Below are positions 1 through 5,696 of a stretch of DNA of 6,600 nt, in pieces. Within the stretch, counting starts at the first letter, position 1. Each line of letters starts with the position of its first letter. Origin of the DNA: an uncultured Bdellovibrionales bacterium (lineage in GTDB: Bacteria > Bdellovibrionota > Bdellovibrionia > Bdellovibrionales > JAMPXM01); NCBI GenBank assembly GCA_937927435.1, contig CALBDW010000020.1:1-6600 (forward strand). Direction: 5' to 3'. The notes beneath the pieces are model-generated. The model searched no databases and was not told the DNA's origin. It worked only from the letters and a program-made list of their open reading frames with translations. The position numbers and the translations under genes are program-made.

Positions 1-1367
1 GACGGATCTTCAGGATCAGCCACCTGCTTGCGGTAAGTCTCACTGCCCGGCAGGTAGAACGCAAGAGCGACGTTCGTTGGGATTGTTATGGGTATAATGT
101 CATCACAAGGATCATTCTCAGAGTTTTTGTGGGTGTAACAAGCATCATATTGCTCGGCAATAAAGTCATCGTCATCGTCAGCAAGAGGCTTAATAGCGCT
201 CGCCAGGCGATCTTGCCAGTCTTGAGCATCTGGGTTGTCTTGTTTATACGCCGCCTTGAAGTACACGTTAGCTTTCAATGCTTGCGGGCCATCTGTCATC
301 GAGCCCGTCAAAGTCGCGAGGGTAGATACGTAACCCTTGTTAGCGTTAGGGTCGGAGGAATTGTGTTTAAAGAGGTTCGAGTAAGCGAACTCAATTTGTT
401 CAGGCATGACGTGTTGATCGGTGTTTAGGTCAGCATAAATGCGGACGTGGCGGCTCCAGCCACCATTTCCATCGCCCTCGACAAGGTCGATTCGATCGAA
501 ACGGCCTTCGAAAGTATAGGCATTCTTTGCGGCGTCATATCTAACGGCATAAGCGTCGTATTGACCTTCACCGTTGTTACCTTGTGAGCTAACAGCGATT
601 TCGGTGATGTTATTATCCGTTTTGATTTTGGCGTCATACTGAATCGTTTTGTCTTTTATTTCAATTTGCATGGAAACGCGTGCGTTGTAGTAGTTGTCCG
701 GATTCAGATACGCCATCACGTTAGCTTCAGGCGAGCATCCATTGGGATTGCCACAAATATGGCTTAGAGAGACTTCATCAAAGCAATCTTTATCAAATGA
801 GAGTTTAGCGGCTTGAGGCGCACTCGGCTTAGATGTATGCCAAGTAACATTCGCTTTTTCGAAAGCACACATGATGCTCTTTAATTGTGTGAATGTGCCC
901 AGAACTGAGCTCGAGTTGCCAGTGTCTTTCGAGAGCAAGCAAAAAGCGCTATTGCCCGCGAATTCGCGGTGGGACTCGCTCATGATGCATTCGCCCTGGC
1001 CATTATCGGAGCCGTGGTTCGAAGCGCAGTCGCTTCCGACCTCCATAATAGGCGTGTAGGTTTCGAGGTCAACAGCGTAGGGCTGACCGTCATCGTTGCA
1101 GTACCCGTCGGCGCGGGAGTTCAGAGCGATCGGGCCGCCGGCCTTCAGGAGCTTAGTAAAGAGACTAGAGGTTCCAACTTGTTCCTTAAGAACAGCGTTG
1201 CCAATAGCTTCGCCAGCGGTTTGTGTCTTCGCTGAGAGTTCAGCGAGAATTGTTGCCGGCTTTGTTGCTTTGCCGCCGTCTACGGAGTTTGCCGGCGAGC
1301 TGTTTTCGGACGAGCAGCCAGCTACGTAAATCGTAGCGGCTATGAGTGTCACTAGCTTTTTATTCAT
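1..1367 (-). CDS. Predicted cysteine-rich exported lipoprotein of unknown function, C-terminus beyond window
   Basis: The minus-strand frame is open from the ATG at 1367-1365 to the left edge: 455 complete codons with no stop, so the gene is partial at its 3' end. The N-terminus MNKKLVTLIAATIYVAGC is a lipoprotein signal peptide: Lys-Lys, a short hydrophobic core, and lipobox V-A-G-C with Cys18 as the lipidated residue. A Ser/Asn-rich linker follows (about 19-35). A strong AGGAGG ribosome-binding site sits 7 nt upstream, which fixes the start. The rest is soluble, without membrane segments. It has ten further cysteines (90, 114, 127, 143, 167, 195, 205, 211, 410, 421), an even number that would suit disulfides in an exported protein. 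A run of five Asp lies at 397-401. I recognise no domain. The protein is inferred to be anchored in an envelope membrane, probably the outer one since residues after Cys18 are Ser-Ser, not Asp. It is transcribed divergently from the methyltransferase across a region with two operators. Confidence 0.85.
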   Translation of the reverse strand, partial: MNKKLVTLIAATIYVAGCSSENSSPANSVDGGKATKPATILAELSAKTQTAGEAIGNAVLKEQVGTSSLFTKLLKAGGPIALNSRADGYCNDDGQPYAVDLETYTPIMEVGSDCASNHGSDNGQGECIMSESHREFAGNSAFCLLSKDTGNSSSVLGTFTQLKSIMCAFEKANVTWHTSKPSAPQAAKLSFDKDCFDEVSLSHICGNPNGCSPEANVMAYLNPDNYYNARVSMQIEIKDKTIQYDAKIKTDNNITEIAVSSQGNNGEGQYDAYAVRYDAAKNAYTFEGRFDRIDLVEGDGNGGWSRHVRIYADLNTDQHVMPEQIEFAYSNLFKHNSSDPNANKGYVSTLATLTGSMTDGPQALKANVYFKAAYKQDNPDAQDWQDRLASAIKPLADDDDDFIAEQYDACYTHKNSENDPCDDIIPITIPTNVALAFYLPGSETYRKQVADPEDP

Positions 1368-1374
1368 AAACGTT

Positions 1375-1380
1375 CCTCCT
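1375..1380 (-). promoter_or_regulatory. Strong Shine-Dalgarno site of the lipoprotein gene
   Basis: The minus strand reads AGGAGG, then a 7-nt spacer, then ATG. This is the best ribosome-binding site in the window and it decides the lipoprotein start. Just upstream, 1388-1404 holds a small inverted repeat (TTTCGA, 5-nt spacer, TCGAAA) that could form a weak hairpin in the 5' leader. Confidence 0.8.
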
Positions 1381-1465
1381 CATGGGTTTTCGAAAAAATC
1401 GAAAGTGAAATGTGAACGAACGAAATCAGTGTAAGGATGTGTTCGCGCCGCCCACAAGAGCGGTA

Positions 1466-1489
1466 GAGAAAAAACTAGTTTTTCATCTC
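1466..1489. repeat. A/T-rich palindrome AAAAACTAGTTTTT with outer GAGA/TCTC arms
   Basis: Positions 1470-1483 are a perfect 14-bp palindrome (AAAAA-CTAG-TTTTT). The symmetry resumes outside a 2-nt asymmetry, with GAGA at 1466-1469 and TCTC at 1486-1489. It lies upstream of the lipoprotein gene, in or near its presumed promoter zone. It may be a protein-binding site or a bent A-tract, but such A/T palindromes also occur by chance. Confidence 0.35.
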
Positions 1490-1519
1490 GAAACTGGACG
1501 GCAAATTTCTGAGGTTTAC

Positions 1520-1550
1520 TCAATTGCGCTCACACTGTGAGCGCAATTGA
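1520..1550. promoter_or_regulatory. Perfect 31-bp palindrome, candidate operator 1
   Basis: The left arm TCAATTGCGCTCACA (1520-1534) and right arm TGTGAGCGCAATTGA (1536-1550) are exact reverse complements around a single C at 1535. The symmetry stops abruptly at both ends. The inner 15 bp, GCTCACACTGTGAGC, recur at 1759-1773. No U-tract follows on either strand, so it is not an intrinsic terminator. The half-site resembles lac-type TGTGAGC, but the halves face the other way round from a LacI operator and from a CRP site, so neither regulator is implied. The most likely role is a binding site for a dimeric regulator acting on one or both divergent genes. Confidence 0.7.
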
Positions 1551-1758
1551 TCTTGTTTCGGCCTGCGAGTTCTCTCAATGCCTGACGACAAAATAAAAAC
1601 GGTTTAATAGTTGGGTGCTCAGATAAGTAAAACGAGCTGATCTTGGTCAAAGTTCGATAAATTCTGAAATGTCAATGCGGATCTTTAGCTGGTACTGAGA
1701 CAGGATCACTAGAAATAGGAAAGTAAGAGACCTCGGTAACAGGTGTTGAGAAATAATC

Positions 1759-1773
1759 GCTCACACTGTGAGC
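1759..1773. promoter_or_regulatory. 15-bp palindrome GCTCACACTGTGAGC, candidate operator 2
   Basis: This is an exact copy of the core of the palindrome at 1520-1550, again with C at the centre (1766). The flanks do not match beyond one C on the left, so the 15-bp core is the conserved recognition element. The site directly precedes the best promoter-like elements of the methyltransferase gene (-35-like TAGACA at 1777-1782), so a bound protein would touch RNA polymerase. The centre-to-centre distance of 231 bp places the two sites on the same helical face at 10.5 bp per turn, which suits DNA looping. Confidence 0.7.
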
Positions 1774-1776
1774 AAG

Positions 1777-1805
1777 TAGACATCCTACTTAAGTTGTGAT
1801 ATGTC
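1777..1805 (+). promoter_or_regulatory. Candidate promoter of the methyltransferase-crcB operon
   Basis: A -35-like TAGACA (5 of 6 to TTGACA) is followed by a 17-bp spacer and TATGTC. The spacer ends in TG plus one base, giving an extended -10 form. The -10 hexamer is poor (3 of 6), so the promoter would probably need help, which fits the operator centred about 46 bp upstream of the inferred start near 1812. This is read by eye only. Confidence 0.4.
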
Positions 1806-1848
1806 AGATGCGTAAGAAAAAAGTCTGGCTGTGAAGAAGGTAAAGACT

Positions 1849-2709
1849 ATGCAAGAAAATTCGCAGGACAACATCCCCGATAGTACTGCGGTTCGAGTGG
1901 CGTTGTGGCGGGCTTTGCATGTGATGGTCGATCCGCAGCCTCATGTGTTTGAAGACGAAGTGGGGCTGAAGCTGGTGGCGCCCGAGGATGGTTGGCGGGA
2001 GCGGCCGGATATGCATCCGCAGGGGACGAGTAAGTTCCGGGCTTCGATTCTGGCCCGGGCGCGCTTTGTTGAAGATTTATTGGAAGAAGAGTGCGCGCAG
2101 GGCGTGAAGCAGTATGTGATTCTCGGAGCAGGACTTGACACTTTTGCGCAGCGGAAGCCAGAGCTGGCATCGAAGTTTCAAGTTTTCGAAGTCGATAAGC
2201 CGGAAACGCAGGAGTGGAAAAAGAAGCGGCTTCGTGAGACGGGCTATTCGATTCCTGAATGGTTGCATTTCGTTCCGACAAACTTCGAAAGCCGCACATC
2301 TTGGTGGGATCAGCTGATTGCGGCCGGTTTTGATTCGAACGCGCCGGCGATTGTGACCTCGATGGGTGTTAGCATGTACCTCACCTTGGATGCGATTAAA
2401 GACACGCTCTCGCAGGCAGCGAAGCTGGCGCCGGATTCGAAGTTTATCATGACCTTTATGCTGCCGCTTGATATGGTCGCGCCGGAAGATAAGCCAGGCT
2501 ATGAAATGTCGCTCAAAGGAGCCCAGCGGTCGGGAACGCCTTTCATTAGTTTCTTCTCGCCGGATGAGATGTTGAGGCTGGCGCTTGAAGCCGGCTTTAA
2601 AGAAGCCGAGTATCTTTCAACGTCGGACCTGACGCCTCGTTATTTTGCCGGCAGGTCCGATGGGTTAAAGCCTTCGACCGGTGAAGAATTGCTGATTGCC
2701 AAAACATAA
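1849..2709 (+). CDS. Class I SAM-dependent methyltransferase (TIGR00027 / LCMT-like family)
   Basis: The protein (286 aa) should transfer a methyl group from S-adenosylmethionine to an unknown substrate, in the cytoplasm. Motif I is ILGAGLDT at 91-98, the glycine-rich SAM loop typical of this family. The acidic post-I strand is FEVDKPETQ at 113-121. A later signature, SMGVSMYLT, lies at 171-179, where many relatives have Glu in place of Met172. The C-terminal MTFMLPLD (201-208) and GTPFISFFSPDEM (229-241) match the same subfamily as I remember it. I chose ATG 1849 because AAGAAGG at 1834-1840 lies 8 nt before it; a GTG at 1831 would add six residues but has no good ribosome-binding site and would overlap that one. 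It is followed after 21 bp by crcB, so the two are probably co-transcribed. Family assignment is secure; the substrate is unknown, and members are generally uncharacterised. Confidence 0.9.
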   Translation: MQENSQDNIPDSTAVRVALWRALHVMVDPQPHVFEDEVGLKLVAPEDGWRERPDMHPQGTSKFRASILARARFVEDLLEEECAQGVKQYVILGAGLDTFAQRKPELASKFQVFEVDKPETQEWKKKRLRETGYSIPEWLHFVPTNFESRTSWWDQLIAAGFDSNAPAIVTSMGVSMYLTLDAIKDTLSQAAKLAPDSKFIMTFMLPLDMVAPEDKPGYEMSLKGAQRSGTPFISFFSPDEMLRLALEAGFKEAEYLSTSDLTPRYFAGRSDGLKPSTGEELLIAKT

Positions 2710-2730
2710 GAGAACGGCTGAAATGGCGGC

Positions 2731-3108
2731 ATGGTTCTCGATCTTTTGGTAATTGGAGTCAGCGGATTTCTCGGTGCGATTGCCCGTTATTTGGTGTACT
2801 TTTATTTTTCCGCTCGGAATTTGACGTCGTTCCCATGGGCGACTTTCACCGTGAACGTGTTCGGATGTTTTCTAATAGGAGTCATCGCGGCTCTTATTGA
2901 GCGTGCGATTCCTTACCATCGCCATCTTTACTTAATTGGTTCAGTCGGTTTCTTGGGGGCCTTCACGACATTTTCTGCTTTTGGGCTTGAGACTCTCAAT
3001 CTTTTGCGTCACGAGAACTATTCGCTCGCATTTCTGAATGTCGGCGCCAACGTCGCGGTTGGGCTCGGCATGGTGTTTCTGGGGCGTTTGTTGCCTCTTT
3101 CGTTTTGA
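2731..3108 (+). CDS. crcB: CrcB/FluC family fluoride channel
   Basis: A 125-residue inner-membrane protein of the usual family length with four hydrophobic segments (about 3-24, 36-57, 66-90, 98-121). Fluc proteins form dual-topology dimers that let fluoride leave the cytoplasm. Family marks are GVSGFLGAIARY at 9-20, FPWATFTVNVFG at 34-45 with the conserved Asn42, and GFLGAFTTFSAF at 73-84, which carries the TTFS segment and the phenylalanines that line the pore. A single copy implies a homodimer. A TGA in frame at 2719-2721 limits the start, and ATG 2731 is the first start codon after it, although it has no clear Shine-Dalgarno site. An out-of-frame ATG at 2723 opens only a 9-codon stretch. 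Translation may depend on coupling to the methyltransferase 21 bp upstream. No crcB-motif riboswitch is visible upstream of either gene. Confidence 0.95.
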   Translation: MVLDLLVIGVSGFLGAIARYLVYFYFSARNLTSFPWATFTVNVFGCFLIGVIAALIERAIPYHRHLYLIGSVGFLGAFTTFSAFGLETLNLLRHENYSLAFLNVGANVAVGLGMVFLGRLLPLSF

Positions 3109-3216
3109 GCTATCGGATGCGCGCGATTAATTCCGTTTGGACGTAAAATTGAGAGCACTGGGGTGATTTTAGACCCTTTCGGGTATAGTACATGACGAAT
3201 TACAGTGTCGGTGGCT

Positions 3217-3390
3217 GTGGCGTCAACTTTGCCTGAGTTTGTAAAAGAACGAAGAAAGCGCCTCAAACTCATGTGAGCGGAACGCATCGAGCGGGAGGGC
3301 GCGGGTTTACGCTTCGTTCGCGAATTGGAGCAAGGAAAGGCGACCCTCCGCTGTGATCGTGTTAGTCAAGTTTGCGCATTCACGATTTAG
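3217..3390 (+). pseudogene. Decayed HipB/Y4mF-type XRE antitoxin
   Basis: One frame from GTG 3217 to TAG 3388-3390 reads as a helix-turn-helix antitoxin broken by TGA at 3274-3276. Before the stop is LPEFVKERRKRLKL, the usual first helix of this family. After it are AERIEREGAGLRFV and RELEQGKATLRCDRVSQV, matching from memory the family pattern AERAGVGLRFVRELERGKPT with LDKVNQV. The number of codons between the two parts equals the family spacing, so the TGA sits where Gln of the TQxEL motif is expected, and no frameshift is needed. The reading frame ends just after the helix-turn-helix, earlier than in intact relatives. TGA is a normal stop elsewhere in the window (crcB, dadA). I infer a dead remnant of a type II toxin-antitoxin module. 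A TATAGT hexamer at 3184-3189 may be the relic of its promoter. Confidence 0.65.
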
Positions 3391-3396
3391 GGGAGG
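3391..3396 (+). other. Orphan Shine-Dalgarno-like GGGAGG, possible relic of the hipA start
   Basis: GGGAGG follows immediately after the stop of the antitoxin remnant, where the ribosome-binding site of a downstream toxin gene would be. No ATG follows at a useful distance; the nearest GTG (3409) opens only 37 codons that resemble nothing. Read with the fragment at 3434-3556, it suggests that the body of the toxin gene was deleted. Confidence 0.3.
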
Positions 3397-3433
3397 AAAG
3401 AAAATTTAGTGGCCCTAGCCGAGTGCCAGATAG

Positions 3434-3556
3434 CCGCTGGAAGCTTTCGAAAAATCGCTGCAACGTTTTTCAAAAGCCAATCTCAAAATGTCCGAGAAAT
3501 TCGGCGAAAGCTTTCTGGTTAAAGACCAGAGAGAAAAACTACGCGATCTGGATTGA
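3434..3556 (+). pseudogene. Possible C-terminal remnant of a HipA-family toxin
   Basis: Between TAG 3431 and TGA 3554-3556 one frame encodes 40 residues starting PLEAFEKSLQRFSKA and ending GESFLVKDQREKLRDLD. The tail resembles the SFLSEEMKEKYxxLL pattern that ends many HipA kinases, preceded by an amphipathic helix with spaced Phe. Position supports this: it lies directly downstream of a HipB-like antitoxin remnant, in the usual hipB-hipA order, with only about 40 bp between. Nearly all of the kinase (normally around 400 residues) is missing. The similarity is short and judged from memory, so chance resemblance is possible. Confidence 0.35.
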
Positions 3557-3558
3557 AC

Positions 3559-3586
3559 TTGAACTTCTTTAAAACGCCCCTAATAT
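3559..3586 (+). promoter_or_regulatory. Candidate dadA promoter giving a near-leaderless transcript
   Basis: TTGAAC (3559-3564), a 16-bp spacer and TAATAT (3581-3586) form a sigma70-like promoter, each hexamer matching 4 of 6. Transcription would begin near 3593, only about 3 nt before the ATG at 3596. No purine-rich Shine-Dalgarno sequence occurs in the 20 nt upstream of that ATG. An overlapping TATACG at 3584-3589 is an alternative -10 and would move the start even closer to or into the ATG. Confidence 0.45.
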
Positions 3587-3595
3587 ACGACTCGC

Positions 3596-4864
3596 ATGGA
3601 ATTGAATGCGTTAGCTCCCATTAAAGCGGACGTTTTGATTATCGGAGCGGGTGTGATCGGTCTCGCTTCCGCCTATGAACTGAGCCGAGCGGGCGCGAAT
3701 GTCGTCGTGATCGATAAATCGGCGCCCGGTTATGGGTGTTCCTATGGGAACGCGGGTTGGATCACTCCGTGCTTTGCCATGCCTCTTCCGATGCCGGGAA
3801 TGCTCTTTAAAGCGCTGGGCTGGCTCACGGATCCTGATAGTCCACTCTATATTAAGCCCGAGTTCAGCCCAACGCTCGCGGGATGGCTCCTTCGCTTTCT
3901 CCGATCGATGAACCGCAAACAGGCTCTCGCTTCTGTGGCGGCGCTGACGCAAATCTCAAAGCAGAGTTTAGAGCTCTATAAGCAACTCGCGCAGGCCACG
4001 GATATGCCTTTCGCCTTTGAGCAAAAGGGGCTTCTTCTGGTCGCGCAGTCGAAAGAGGGGCTCGATTACGCGCGTACCGAGATGGAGCTTGTCGCCGTGC
4101 ACGGAGTTCCCGGGCGTCTTATGAACGAGGAAGAGGTGCGAGCGTTTGAACCGGCGATCACGAAGCGGGTGAAAGGCGGCGTTTTCTTTAATGAAGAGGC
4201 GCACGCCGAGCCGCTACAGGTGGCTCAGACCCTGGCGCACGAGGCGCAAAAGCGGGGAGCGAATATTCTTCCAAAGACGGAAGTGATTGATTTTGAGCGG
4301 GGTCCTCAAGGTGTCGCTCGGGTGCGAACGACGCGAGGGAGTTTTGAAGCCGATCAGTTCGTGCTTGCGACGGGCTCTTGGTCACTTCGAATCGGGCAGA
4401 GTTTGGGCTTGAGGATTCCGGTTTTGGGAGGAAAGGGCTACGCAGTCATCACGGATCCGCTTTCGCCGAACCCGCAGCGGCCGATGATGCTTGTGGAGAA
4501 GAAAGTGGCCGTGACTCCGCGAAACAATGGGACTTTGCGCCTAGCGGGGACTCTTGAACTCGTGAACCAAGATGAAAGCATTACGCCTCGGAGAGTGGAG
4601 GCGATTGTTCGCGGGGCTCGCGAGTTCATGAATGTCCCTGAGACGATTCGTTACCAAGAGATTTGGCGAGGGTTACGTCCGTGTACGCCAGATGGCGTGC
4701 CTATTATCGGGCGAACCGCGCTCTATCCCAATCTCATTCTGGCGACCGGGCACCAAATGCTGGGACTTCAATCGGCTACCGGGACGGGCAAGCTCGTGGC
4801 CGATATCGCTTTAGGAAGAACACCTGATGTCGATCCTTATCCCTTCCGTGCGGATCGCTTTTGA
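3596..4864 (+). CDS. dadA: DadA-like FAD-dependent D-amino acid dehydrogenase
   Basis: A 422-residue DAO-superfamily flavoenzyme, close to the 432 aa of E. coli DadA. Such enzymes oxidise D-amino acids (or a related amine) to 2-oxo acids plus ammonia, passing electrons to the respiratory chain, and sit at the inner face of the cytoplasmic membrane. The Rossmann motif GAGVIG is at 17-22, with the ribose-binding acid Asp40 at the end of the second strand. The DadA-type segment SYGNAGWITPCFAMPLPMPG spans 49-68. The C-terminal FAD signature includes WRGLRPCTPDGVPIIG (357-372) and ATGHQMLGLQSATGTGKLVA (383-402). There is no signal peptide. The start is the only ATG before the Rossmann fold, but it lacks a ribosome-binding site and may be leaderless. 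It appears to be a single-gene unit, since the next gene is 113 bp away. Substrate is not settled: D-Ala and other D-amino acids, or D-hydroxyproline, are all possible within this family. Confidence 0.85.
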   Translation: MELNALAPIKADVLIIGAGVIGLASAYELSRAGANVVVIDKSAPGYGCSYGNAGWITPCFAMPLPMPGMLFKALGWLTDPDSPLYIKPEFSPTLAGWLLRFLRSMNRKQALASVAALTQISKQSLELYKQLAQATDMPFAFEQKGLLLVAQSKEGLDYARTEMELVAVHGVPGRLMNEEEVRAFEPAITKRVKGGVFFNEEAHAEPLQVAQTLAHEAQKRGANILPKTEVIDFERGPQGVARVRTTRGSFEADQFVLATGSWSLRIGQSLGLRIPVLGGKGYAVITDPLSPNPQRPMMLVEKKVAVTPRNNGTLRLAGTLELVNQDESITPRRVEAIVRGAREFMNVPETIRYQEIWRGLRPCTPDGVPIIGRTALYPNLILATGHQMLGLQSATGTGKLVADIALGRTPDVDPYPFRADRF

Positions 4865-4977
4865 GTCCCGGGCTTTATGGGGCGTCTTGGAACGTCAGTA
4901 GAACTGCGAGATTCTTAGAAACCCTCGGAAAGAAAATCAAGGCGACTCATGTAAGGTCTTTTTTCGGGATCTGAGCG

Positions 4978-5673
4978 ATGTCGTCATTGGTGAAAGACAA
5001 ACTCTGTGAAGTTCTAAGATCCGTCGCGCCTCTGATAGGCGTGGTGATCGTCTTTCAATTCACTTTGGTGCGGGCACCGACAGAGCTGTTTTTTCAGTTT
5101 CTCGTGGGCTCCGCGATGACGGTCGCGGGGCTGGTCTTGTTTTTCTTGGGCATCGATATCGGCGTGCTGCCGATGGGAAAATTCATCGGTGCAGAACTTC
5201 CGCGGCGGAATTCTGTGTTCGTTATTCTTTTTGCGCCGTTTTTATTGAGCTTCAGCACAACAGTCGCAGAGCCTGATGTTTTGGTCCTGGCGAAAAAGGT
5301 GAGCGAAATTTCGAATGGGACCGTGACAAAGCATTCGATTTTGTATCTCACCGGGATCGGTGTCGGTGTCTTCGCTGCTGTGGGAATGCTCAGGATTATT
5401 CTCGGTTTCCCGATCTCACGCCTTTTGATCGTCTCCTATGGCGTGATGGTGGCTCTCACTCTCTTTGCACCAGAGCGCCTCATCGCTTTGTCTTATGATG
5501 CGGGTAGTGTGACGACGGGGGCTCTCACGGCGCCCGTGGTGCTAGCAATGGCGATCGGCTTAAGTTCCGTTCTTTCAAATCGCTCAGCGCTTACGGATGG
5601 CTTTGGAATACTCGGCTTCGGTTCGATTGGACCGGTGATTATCATTTTGCTGATGGGGGCTTTATTCTTTTAG
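4978..5673 (+). CDS. DUF1538 membrane protein, UmpA-like antiporter subunit
   Basis: A 231-residue, strongly hydrophobic inner-membrane protein with about six or seven membrane segments and no signal peptide. It belongs to the DUF1538 family, whose members occur in pairs. A Halomonas pair, UmpAB, has been reported as a two-component Na+(Li+,K+)/H+ antiporter (from memory). Marks shared with the next gene are LFFLGIDIGVLPMG (54-67), AEPDVLVLAKKV (97-108) and DAGSVTTG (174-181). The intramembrane acids Glu98 and Asp174 are candidates for ion binding, an inference. The start ATG follows a weak GA-rich stretch only; the 113-bp gap before it shows no clear terminator and only a poor promoter (TTGGAA at 4887). 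The second subunit starts 23 bp downstream, so the two are co-transcribed. Confidence 0.85.
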   Translation: MSSLVKDKLCEVLRSVAPLIGVVIVFQFTLVRAPTELFFQFLVGSAMTVAGLVLFFLGIDIGVLPMGKFIGAELPRRNSVFVILFAPFLLSFSTTVAEPDVLVLAKKVSEISNGTVTKHSILYLTGIGVGVFAAVGMLRIILGFPISRLLIVSYGVMVALTLFAPERLIALSYDAGSVTTGALTAPVVLAMAIGLSSVLSNRSALTDGFGILGFGSIGPVIIILLMGALFF

Positions 5674-5696
5674 GTGCGACGGAACTCTTAGCCGGA

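Larger units (their letters stand above)
1368..1848. other. Divergent intergenic region with no convincing gene
   Basis: This stretch of about 480 bp separates the leftward lipoprotein gene from the rightward methyltransferase gene. I checked both strands for short genes with a ribosome-binding site and found only trivial open stretches, for example an 8-codon one at 1808-1834. What it does hold is regulatory-looking symmetry: the small repeat at 1388-1404, an A/T palindrome around 1477, a perfect 31-bp palindrome at 1520-1550, and its 15-bp relative at 1759-1773. For the lipoprotein gene a weak minus-strand promoter (TTGTGG, 18 nt, TACACT) can be read between about 1457 and 1428. I see no fluoride riboswitch and no intrinsic terminator. 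Confidence 0.7.

Noticed and set aside
129..1329. Several plus-strand ORFs of 60-100 codons on the left side
   Set aside because: All are antisense to the lipoprotein frame, which has the signal peptide, lipobox and ribosome-binding site.
1528..1542. lac operator or CRP site
   Set aside because: The TGTGA/TCACA halves are present but in the opposite relative orientation with a 1-bp spacer, unlike LacI (TGTGAGC to GCTCACA) or CRP (TGTGA-N6-TCACA).
1520..1550. 31-bp palindrome as a rho-independent terminator
   Set aside because: Neither strand has a T-run after the stem, and it does not lie at the 3' end of any gene; both flanking genes point away from it.
1808..1834. 8-codon upstream ORF (MRKKKVWL) as a leader peptide
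   Set aside because: It has no ribosome-binding site, no run of regulatory codons and no attenuator hairpin after it; it is probably chance.
1831..1848. GTG at 1831 as the methyltransferase start
   Set aside because: The AAGAAGG ribosome-binding site at 1834-1840 serves ATG 1849 at ideal spacing, and GTG 1831 has none.
1847..2299. 150-codon minus-strand ORF within the methyltransferase gene
   Set aside because: It is antisense to a clear family member, with low-complexity Ala/Pro/Ser composition and no recognisable domain: a shadow frame.
3173..3184. Short hairpin ACCC-TTTC-GGGT as a crcB terminator
   Set aside because: The stem is only 4 bp and no T-run follows.
3372..3572. 66-codon ORF with a TTG start
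   Set aside because: It lies in a different frame from both toxin-antitoxin remnants, has no ribosome-binding site and resembles no protein; it is best explained as chance within decayed DNA.
4865..4977. Terminator and promoter between dadA and the DUF1538 operon
   Set aside because: No convincing stem with a U-tract is visible, and the best promoter-like pair (TTGGAA, GATTCT) is too weak to list as a feature.
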